DNA from: Flavobacteriaceae bacterium TMED179
Lineage (GTDB): Bacteria > Bacteroidota > Bacteroidia > Flavobacteriales > Flavobacteriaceae
Length of the DNA stretch: 51,276 nt
Assembly: GCA_002169865.1 (NCBI GenBank)
Contig: NHIC01000008.1
Span: 10,313-61,588 of the forward strand
Reading direction: 5' to 3'
Positions 1-6,921 of the stretch are shown here, piece by piece (the first letter of the stretch is position 1; every line of letters starts with the position of its first letter). The notes below the pieces were generated by a model, which ran no database searches, had not been told where the DNA came from, and saw only the letters and a list, made by a program, of their open reading frames with translations. A program made the translations under genes and the position numbers.

Positions 1-2423
1 GGATAAGGACTGGTTCTTTTTAAGTAAGTGTAAATCCCCCTTCTAAAGCGATCCTCACCTTCACTAGTTTTCCAAAGGTTACCCAAATATCTGTGTTCCC
101 AAACACCATCTGGTTGAGGTGGCATGACTCCTGGGCCGAACATTTTATTACTTAATAAGCCTGAGACTGATAACGCTTGATCTCTAATTTCCTCAGCTGT
201 AAGTCTTAGGCGAGGGCCTCTAGAATAGAAAATATTATCGGTATCTATAGCTAGTTTCTCATTTGAAGTATGGGAACTCTGCCTGTAGGTAGAGGACATA
301 ACTATTTTTTTAATTAAAGTTTTTAAACTCCAATTCATAGAATGCATAAAATCATATGAGAGCCAGTTCATAAGTGCAGGATGGGACGGTGGATCCGACA
401 TCGTACCCATATCCTCCAAAGTTGAAACCAAACCTTTACCAAAAATCTGATACCATATTCGATTAACTAGGGTACGGGAAGTCAATGGATTTTCCTCATC
501 TACTAGCCATTTTGCAAGACCCAAACGATTTTTTTCCCATTTTTCTTGCCAAGGATTTAGAGTTTGAGGAACTCCAGTTTGGACTTCATCATTTTTAACC
601 ATCCAATTGCCCCGATCAAAAACATGGGTTTTTCTTTTCATGTGATCGGGGTTTTCGACCATAATGGGTGTCTTGTTCTCAACATCTTTAGTCAATAAAT
701 TCATGAATTTTTTAACTATAATTTGATTTTGTTTGGTGCCCTTTTCCGGTAAATCTGGAAGAGTAGCAACCCAGATAATATTAATTGCGTCACCATCATA
801 TAGATTTTTATATTCTTTTGCATCGAATAAACTTGGGTTCCTTGCCTCAATAAAAAGTTCAAAGGGTTCTTCAAATTTTGGGATCCTAACTTTTTTAATT
901 TTTAATCTAGGATTGAAATAATTTAAATTATCCTTAACAATTTCATTATCAGATTCATTATTATTATCAGGTTTGAAATCTATCTCAGTTATTAAATTTG
1001 AATTTTTACTATTGATCCTGAGATAAATTTTCGTGCCTGGTTTGGCATCGTGCATAAAATAAAAATTTTGATAACCATTAGTATCAAAATTTTTAAGACT
1101 GGCAACACCACGGTGTCTTAATGCAAGCCACAATCCATTAATAGTTCCCAAATCATTTTCTAAATCGACAATAGAAAAATCATGAGCAGGATATTTCGGC
1201 TCTTGGAATTGAAGGAAGTTTTTATAAATAGAATATATATTTTTATTCCCTTTTTCACTTATCCAGTTTAAAACTTTATTTACCTCTATGTTGTCAACTT
1301 CGCTGTATTCTTTAAGGTTGGGTGATTCATCAATCAGATCCTCATCCATCGTATTATTAAAAAATGCCATTAGATTATAGTACTCAGTATGTTTGAAAGG
1401 ATCAAAGGGATGACTATGACACTGAACACAACTCATTGTGGTGCCTTGCCAAACATCAAAAGTTGTATTGACCCTGTCGACTACCGCAGCAACACGAAAC
1501 TCCTCATCATCGGTCCCACCCTCATCATTGTTCATAGAGTTACGGTGAAAGGCGGTAGCAATTAACTGTTTAACAGAGGGATCAGGCAGCAGATCCCCGG
1601 CAAGTTGTTCTAATGTGAACTGATTGAATGCCATATCCTTGTTCAAGGATTTAATGACCCAATCTCTATATTTCCATATTGATCTTCCTCTGTCTGTCTC
1701 ATAACCTTTAGTATCTGCATATCTGGCCAAATCCAACCACCAACTGGCCCACTTTTCTCCAAAGCCAGAATCAACAAATAGACTATCCACATAGTCCTCA
1801 TATGATATCCCCTCACTAATAAAACTATTAGCAAGTTGTTCGTCTGGAGGTAGACCAGTAATATCAAAAGCAACTCTTCTTGCTATAATATTTTTATCAG
1901 CTGGAGAATTGGGTAAAAGTTTTTTTTCCTCCATCCTCGCCGCAATAAAATGATCAATAGGATTAGAAAGAAAACCTTGATTTTTATATTGCGAAGCTAC
2001 CTCAGGAATAGCTTCCTCGTTAACCGATAGGTATGCCCAGTGAGTTCCCCATTTGGCGCCTTGATCTATCCAGTCGGTTAGGATCTTGATCTCCGCCTTA
2101 GAAAGTGGAGGTTTTTTGTAAGGCATACGCATCTCAGGATCCGTATATTTTAATCTAATTATAAATTCACTTTTATTACTATTACCAGGGATTATAGCGG
2201 GTTTGCCAGATTGGGTTTCACCCAATGCTTCAGATTCAAATAAAACACTAAAACCAGCAGTTTTCTTAACTCCTCCATGACAGGAAATACAATGCTTATT
2301 GAGTATTGGCTTTACATCTGCTGAAAAATCTACCTCATTTTCTGGTTTTACAACATAGAAAAGAACAACAAGAGAAATAAATATTGTTCCCAAAAAAATG
2401 ATAAATCTTTTCCTCAATAACAT
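1..2423 (-). CDS. PSCyt1/DUF1549/DUF1553 multidomain c-type cytochrome protein (partial, 3' end outside window)
   Basis: The reading frame is open from ATG at 2423 to the window edge (807 codons), so the C-terminus is missing. An N-terminal membrane anchor or signal (about residues 6-24) precedes a haem c motif CISCH at 45-49 (Planctomycete cytochrome C domain). A second CxxCH, CVQCH, lies at 332-336 inside the DUF1549-like region, followed by a DUF1553-like region after about residue 560 (NPLTSRTLVNRIW). This order, PSCyt1-PSCyt2-PSD1, is known from Planctomycetes and marine Bacteroidetes, often beside DUF1501 proteins and sulfatases or glycosidases. The protein is expected to be exported. 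Its biochemical role is not established; periplasmic electron transfer linked to sugar degradation is an inference. Family assignment is firm, function is not. Confidence 0.85.
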   Translation of the reverse strand, partial: MLLRKRFIIFLGTIFISLVVLFYVVKPENEVDFSADVKPILNKHCISCHGGVKKTAGFSVLFESEALGETQSGKPAIIPGNSNKSEFIIRLKYTDPEMRMPYKKPPLSKAEIKILTDWIDQGAKWGTHWAYLSVNEEAIPEVASQYKNQGFLSNPIDHFIAARMEEKKLLPNSPADKNIIARRVAFDITGLPPDEQLANSFISEGISYEDYVDSLFVDSGFGEKWASWWLDLARYADTKGYETDRGRSIWKYRDWVIKSLNKDMAFNQFTLEQLAGDLLPDPSVKQLIATAFHRNSMNNDEGGTDDEEFRVAAVVDRVNTTFDVWQGTTMSCVQCHSHPFDPFKHTEYYNLMAFFNNTMDEDLIDESPNLKEYSEVDNIEVNKVLNWISEKGNKNIYSIYKNFLQFQEPKYPAHDFSIVDLENDLGTINGLWLALRHRGVASLKNFDTNGYQNFYFMHDAKPGTKIYLRINSKNSNLITEIDFKPDNNNESDNEIVKDNLNYFNPRLKIKKVRIPKFEEPFELFIEARNPSLFDAKEYKNLYDGDAINIIWVATLPDLPEKGTKQNQIIVKKFMNLLTKDVENKTPIMVENPDHMKRKTHVFDRGNWMVKNDEVQTGVPQTLNPWQEKWEKNRLGLAKWLVDEENPLTSRTLVNRIWYQIFGKGLVSTLEDMGTMSDPPSHPALMNWLSYDFMHSMNWSLKTLIKKIVMSSTYRQSSHTSNEKLAIDTDNIFYSRGPRLRLTAEEIRDQALSVSGLLSNKMFGPGVMPPQPDGVWEHRYLGNLWKTSEGEDRFRRGIYTYLKRTSPY

Positions 2424-2461
2424 TTAAAAAAAATTTAAGTACTCATTCTCTAAATTACAAT

Positions 2462-2482
2462 TTCAAATTCAAATTCAAATTC
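2462..2482. repeat. Short tandem hexamer repeat (TTCAAA, about 3.5 copies)
   Basis: Three perfect TTCAAA units and a partial fourth lie 39-59 bases upstream of the cytochrome gene start codon, inside its likely promoter region. A length change here could alter promoter spacing, but that is only an inference; short AT-rich repeats also arise by chance in such sequence. Confidence 0.7.
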
Positions 2483-2551
2483 TTATTAAAATTGTATTCA
2501 ATAAACCCTAAAATTAATTTTTTTTTTTTAACATATCTATTAATTTCCAGT

Positions 2552-2729
2552 GATGTATGAGGGGTTCAATTACAAATCTCAGATATATAAAGACGGTATT
2601 AATGCAGACAGAGATGCGATGGATTATAAATTTCAAAAAAAGGTGTTCAATAAAAATACAAAACTTGATGTTTCTATGTCTTATGGAAGAGGATTCTCTA
2701 TCATATTTGAATTTTCAAAAAATGGATAA
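2552..2729 (+). pseudogene. Remnant resembling the C-terminal end of a GH97 glycoside hydrolase
   Basis: The stretch from ATG 2552 to the stop at 2727-2729 encodes 58 residues. It contains YKSQIYKDGINADRDAMDYK, then KNTKLDVSMSYGRGFSIIFE. This resembles the end of GH97 proteins, whose last beta strands carry IYxDGxxAD, an xxKxxV strand and a Gly-rich xxGGGxxIxl strand. A stop codon lies in frame three codons upstream, so the catalytic domain is absent. I read it as the 3' stump of a deleted alpha-glucosidase or alpha-galactosidase gene. The resemblance was judged by eye and would need a profile search. It sits directly before galK, which fits loss of a galactoside-degrading neighbour, but that is an inference. 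Confidence 0.55.
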
Positions 2730-2761
2730 TTTTTAATAATTTATTGTATAATATAATTTTA

Positions 2762-3892
2762 ATGACACCAAACTTTAAAGCAAAGGGTATTCTTGTTAAA
2801 TCACCAGGACGAATTAACCTTATTGGAGAACACATCGACTATAATGGGGGCCATGTTTTGCCTGCTGCTATAGACTTAAAAGTTACACTTCAAATTCATA
2901 AAACCGAAAATAACCTCTGCATAATAAGCTCAGAGGATGGAGGATCATTCAGCTTCGACATTAAACAACATCTTGAAATTAGCTCTACCCAATGGGAAAA
3001 CTATGTTCTGGGTGTAGTGGACGGTCTTAAGAAAAAACGCCACAACCAATTGGGTGGGTTTGAATGTAATATTACGACTGAGCTTCCTATAGGGGCTGGT
3101 ATCAGTTCCTCTGCAGCATTAGAATGCGGCATAGCCAAAGGATTGAATCATTTATTTGATTTGAATCTATCCGATATTGAGCTTATTGAAATATCACGTA
3201 TGGCCGAACACAATTTTGTAGGAACCAAATGTGGGGTGATGGATCAATTTGCCGTGACTATGGGGCAAAATAATAAGTTGCTGCTACTGAATTGTGAAAG
3301 CCTAGAATATCAACTTATTGATGCTAATTTTTCGCCATACAAGATTGTATTACTTAACTCCAATGTATCTCACAACCTCGCCTCAAGTGAATATAATACC
3401 CGACGCGCTGAATGTAATTTGGCACTTAAAATTATTCAAGAGCAGCATGCCAACTTTAATTTTTTAGCCGATGTGCCAGAGGTCATTATTGAATCTGTAA
3501 AAGAAAAACTACCAGGGAAAGTATATCAACGTGCCTTGTATGTATCTCGCGAAAATTCCAGAACATTAAAAGCTGCATCACTGATGCAAGCGGGGAAAAT
3601 TGAAGGTTTTGGCGCACTAATGTATCAAACCCACATGGGCTTGTCTAAAAACTATGAAGTGAGCTGTCCCGAGTTGGATTTTTTGGTTGGTCTGACACTA
3701 GACCTTCCCCAAGTGGTAGGCAGTAGAATTATGGGGGGTGGTTTTGGCGGATGTACCATCAACCTGGTTAAAGAAGACTTTGTCCAAAACTTAATGGAAA
3801 TGGCAGAGGAGCAGTACAAAAAAGAATTTGACATTACACTTACCCCAATTTTGGTGGAAACCTCTAATGGTGTAGAAATTACAAATTACTAA
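2762..3892 (+). CDS. galK: Galactokinase
   Basis: This 376-residue GHMP-family kinase phosphorylates D-galactose at C1 with ATP, the entry step of the Leloir pathway in the cytosol. The galactokinase signature GRINLIGEHIDYNGG starts at residue 16, the GHMP ATP loop PIGAGISSSAALE is at 109-121, the catalytic Asp is in GVMDQFA (D161), and motif 3 MGGGFGGC is at 324-331. I chose ATG 2762, which gives MTPNFKAKG close to the usual N-terminus; an in-frame TTG at 2744 adds six residues and is less likely. Length is normal. No galT, galE or mutarotase is next to it; the upstream gene is a glycosidase stump and the downstream gene is on the other strand, so it appears to be monocistronic. Confidence in function is high. 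Confidence 0.96.
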   Translation: MTPNFKAKGILVKSPGRINLIGEHIDYNGGHVLPAAIDLKVTLQIHKTENNLCIISSEDGGSFSFDIKQHLEISSTQWENYVLGVVDGLKKKRHNQLGGFECNITTELPIGAGISSSAALECGIAKGLNHLFDLNLSDIELIEISRMAEHNFVGTKCGVMDQFAVTMGQNNKLLLLNCESLEYQLIDANFSPYKIVLLNSNVSHNLASSEYNTRRAECNLALKIIQEQHANFNFLADVPEVIIESVKEKLPGKVYQRALYVSRENSRTLKAASLMQAGKIEGFGALMYQTHMGLSKNYEVSCPELDFLVGLTLDLPQVVGSRIMGGGFGGCTINLVKEDFVQNLMEMAEEQYKKEFDITLTPILVETSNGVEITNY

Positions 3893-4312
3893 CATTAGAT
3901 GGACCTCAATAATACCCCCTTAAGAAGAAAAAATATACCTACGGGGATTGGATTCTCGTTTCTCACCACCTTAACAAACGACCTTAAATGAGCAAAAAAG
4001 TCAAACCCCAAGAGATAAAACGATAAGCTTATGATTTAAATTGTTGTCTGTGTCCAAGAAACGAATGTGCAGCAGGGGTGAAAATCCCGACTCCAATCAA
4101 TGGATAAGACAATCAATATTGGTATGTCCTTTTACCCCCTTTATTGTCTTACGCAGAAGTAAAAAATTCATGGCAGGGTAGTAGATATTTGCCAATCCCC
4201 AAGATAATATTACAGCTGTTCAATCGGCTCAGCGATTAAAAGACTGTTCAGAGATCAGCTGTCTAGAAGCTTAAAATTAGTGTTAACCCTTGAATAGAAT
4301 TTTATCCTTAGT
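3893..4312. other. Intergenic region with possible structured RNA
   Basis: This 420-base gap lies between two genes that converge on it. No credible reading frame was seen. Around 4075-4091 there is a short G/C hairpin (GGGG-TGAAAA-TCCC type), and TAAGACAAT at 4105-4113 is repeated inverted as ATTGTCTTA at 4143-4151. The whole could be a long 3' untranslated region, a decayed intron or riboswitch-like RNA, or chance. CAGCTG occurs twice (about 4213 and 4257). Confidence 0.4.
4105..4151. repeat. 9-bp perfect inverted repeat with 29-base spacer
   Basis: TAAGACAAT (4105-4113) and ATTGTCTTA (4143-4151) are exact reverse complements. The arms are AT-rich and there is no T run directly after the right arm, so a classic intrinsic terminator is not supported. 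The element could form the closing stem of a small RNA fold together with the hairpin just upstream. Confidence 0.5.
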
Positions 4313-6451
4313 CTAATCCTCAAGTGCGAAAGCAATTATTTTATTTCCCTTTTTGGTGCCCAATTTTTCTCCTCCACAGGCAACCGTTAGATACTGTTTA
4401 CCTCCAGCGGAATAAAGCGCAGGAGTGGCAAATGCAGCCGCAGGGAGCTTGAAATCCCAAAGCAATTTTCCTGAGTCCCGACTGAAAGCTCTGATATAAC
4501 CATCTTTGGTTGCAGCAATGAATAGCAGTCCATTTTTGGTAACTACAGATCCTCCATAATTCTCTGTTCCTGTTGTGGGGTACCCAAGATCCCGCAAGGA
4601 TTCTGTCTCGCCCAAAGGCACCTTCCAGAGGTATTCGCCAGTGTTAAGATCCAATGCATTTAACGTTCCCCATGGTGGAGAAATCGCAGGAAGACCATTT
4701 TGGTCCAGAAACTTAGAATAGCCTGTATGATGAAAAGGCACGTAGGGTTGTTTATTATTGGTCTCGGTTATTTCTTTAACCTTCTTATTATCCGACTTGT
4801 CTGTCAAAAAGTTTATCAGTTCTTCGCGGTCTTTTTCTACTATATGTGGAAAACCTGGCATCATTGCCTTGCCTTGCGTGATGATGTTATAAATGTTCTT
4901 TTTGGACAGACGAGTTTCTATAGCCAATAAACTGGGATATCCACTGGCTTGCGATCCAGAACGATTAGTCATGTGACAGACAGCACAATTTTGTCTGTAA
5001 ATTCTTTCTCCAGCGGTCAATTTTTCACCCTTATCGTCATTGGATCTCATTTGCAGGAACCAAGCCATTTCATTCGAATTGATATACAAAATACCCTTAT
5101 GTGGGTCTGCCGCAGCACCTCCCCATTCAGCACCTCCATCATAACCGGGCAATAATAGTGCGGGTTTTAGAGAGGGTGGGGCAAAGTTCCTTATATCGGC
5201 TTTCTTAAATACGGCAATTAAACTATCACGATTCGGGGCATAGGGGCTGATATCCTCTGTTGTCAATTTATCCGATTGTCTAGCAAAGCAGGCAGGCTTA
5301 ACGGGAACGGGTTGGGTAGGCCATGCTTGTTCACCGGGTAATTCAGATTCTGGAACCGCTAACTCTTCAATATCGAATAGTGGACGACCTGTTTCACGAT
5401 CAAATACAAACACATAGCCTTGCTTGGTAATTTGGGCAACTGCAGAAATAATTATCCCTCCATGGTTAACCGTTATTAAATTAGGAGGCGCTGGTGGATC
5501 ACGATCCCACAAGTCGTGGTGGATAAACTGATAGTGCCAAAGGAGTTTCCCAGTATTGGCATTTAGAGCCAAAAGACAATTTGAATAAAGATTTTTTCCA
5601 GGTCGCATAGCACCATAAAAATCTGGTGCAGCTGATCCTGTTGGAACATAAAGAATTTCCCGCTCTTGATCCAACGCCATACCTGCCCAGTTATTGGCAG
5701 CACCTACTATTGTACTTTCTGAAATATTGAGATCTCCCCAAGTATCGATTCCAGTTTCACCAGGACGGGGAAGCGTGTGAAAAGACCAAGTTAATTCACC
5801 TGTAATTACATTAAATGCCATCACATCTCCTGGAGCAGCTCCAACGCCTTCCGATAATCTGAGGGGCATAATAATTAGATTCTTGTGAATGGTTCCTGGA
5901 GTAGAGGAAATCACAAACTTTTCTTGAGCTGAAGCAGGAAGACCACTTCGTAAATCAATTTTACCACCCTTTCCAAAAGAAGGGATGGGTTGACCTGTCT
6001 GAGCATCTAATGCCCAAAGGTATGAACCTTTAGTATAAAAAATGCGTTTGTCATTTCCAGATTCCCAATAGGAAACACCTCTGCTATTTGAAAATAATGT
6101 TTTTAGGGTATCTCCAAAAACCCAAACCTCTTTTCCTGATCGTGCATCCAGGGCAAATACTCTCAGTGCCGAGCTCACCCCGTAAAGCAGGGTATCGACT
6201 ACAATTGGGTTCATCTGCATCTGACCATAATCCTTGCTTTCATATTCCCAAACCACTTTAAGAGACTTAATATTTTTCGAGGTAAAGTCAGCAAGTTGGC
6301 TATAATGGCTTCTACCAGGGTCACCTAGGTAGTGTTTCCATTCTGTATATTGATTTTCACCACCCGAAAGGGAAGATTTATCGCATTGTATTAATATAGA
6401 ACAAAATGTAAATAATATTAAACGCAAAATATATTTTGATTTTACAAACAA
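4313..6451 (-). CDS. Lipoprotein PQQ-dependent dehydrogenase with inserted cytochrome c domain
   Basis: This 712-residue quinoprotein oxidises an alcohol or sugar with pyrroloquinoline quinone and passes electrons to its own haem c. An N-terminal hydrophobic stretch ends in LIQC (Cys23), suggesting a lipoprotein exported to the periplasm or outer membrane. PQQ-type beta-propeller repeats follow, with W-motif blades such as ALDARSGKEVWVF and ALNANTGKLLWHY. A haem motif CAVCH at 489-493, with a likely axial Met in AMMPGF (530/531), is inserted before the last blades (ALDLNTGEYLWKV, AFSRDSGKLLWDF). This permuted order is known for the family also called quinoprotein glucose/ethanol dehydrogenase in Bacteroidetes and Verrucomicrobia. 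The substrate cannot be read from sequence. No pqq biosynthesis genes are in the window. The gene stands alone, with long gaps on both sides. Confidence 0.88.
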   Translation of the reverse strand: MFVKSKYILRLILFTFCSILIQCDKSSLSGGENQYTEWKHYLGDPGRSHYSQLADFTSKNIKSLKVVWEYESKDYGQMQMNPIVVDTLLYGVSSALRVFALDARSGKEVWVFGDTLKTLFSNSRGVSYWESGNDKRIFYTKGSYLWALDAQTGQPIPSFGKGGKIDLRSGLPASAQEKFVISSTPGTIHKNLIIMPLRLSEGVGAAPGDVMAFNVITGELTWSFHTLPRPGETGIDTWGDLNISESTIVGAANNWAGMALDQEREILYVPTGSAAPDFYGAMRPGKNLYSNCLLALNANTGKLLWHYQFIHHDLWDRDPPAPPNLITVNHGGIIISAVAQITKQGYVFVFDRETGRPLFDIEELAVPESELPGEQAWPTQPVPVKPACFARQSDKLTTEDISPYAPNRDSLIAVFKKADIRNFAPPSLKPALLLPGYDGGAEWGGAAADPHKGILYINSNEMAWFLQMRSNDDKGEKLTAGERIYRQNCAVCHMTNRSGSQASGYPSLLAIETRLSKKNIYNIITQGKAMMPGFPHIVEKDREELINFLTDKSDNKKVKEITETNNKQPYVPFHHTGYSKFLDQNGLPAISPPWGTLNALDLNTGEYLWKVPLGETESLRDLGYPTTGTENYGGSVVTKNGLLFIAATKDGYIRAFSRDSGKLLWDFKLPAAAFATPALYSAGGKQYLTVACGGEKLGTKKGNKIIAFALED

Positions 6452-6921
6452 TATAGCTTATTTGACCTTAAAACAAAAAATACCAAAAACTTAAATTTAG
6501 TAGATAAAAATAAGATTCTCATTTAGTTATGAAAATAGGAGAAAGAATTGGGCAAAACTATTTTGACATTTTATTGTCACACTAATTTTAAATTCAATGT
6601 CCAAGGCAATAACCATATAAAATTACTAAAGTGTTGATTTTAATTTAAAGCAACTTTTTCTAGAATTATCTCAGTTGATTTTTACAAATTCAAAATATTT
6701 AGGTCGTAGCATAATATGAAATGGTTTCCTCCCATTCAATTTTTATTTGTCAATTAATTTATATCAAAAAGGGTTTAATCTTTTGCTTTTAAAAAGCTCA
6801 AAGAGGTAGAAATTAATTTAATTTTAATGTACAGTGTCGAATCATTTATTTTCAATTGGTTTACCAACTTTAGCTTGAAAAAAATTAGAGTTCTCAAGCC
6901 TATTTCATGCATGGCTAATTC
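6452..6921. other. AT-rich intergenic region, nothing recognised
   Basis: This 470-base gap lies between two minus-strand genes. I see no conserved coding frame, tRNA or strong hairpin. It should contain the promoter of the PQQ dehydrogenase, but no convincing TAnnTTTG box was identified. Confidence 0.5.

Larger units (their letters stand above)
2424..2761. other. AT-rich intergenic region with hexamer repeat, T tract and gene remnant
   Basis: This gap lies between the cytochrome gene (minus strand) and galK (plus strand). It contains about 3.5 tandem copies of TTCAAA at 2462-2482, upstream of the cytochrome start, a 12-T tract at 2518-2529, and the short coding remnant described separately at 2552-2729. 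No clear TAnnTTTG promoter for galK was found. Confidence 0.6.

Noticed and set aside
4070..4100. FMN riboswitch-like GGGGTGAAAATCCCGAC string
   Set aside because: Only one hairpin resembles the riboswitch; the other conserved stems and the flavin-related downstream gene are missing. Kept only as an unexplained structure.
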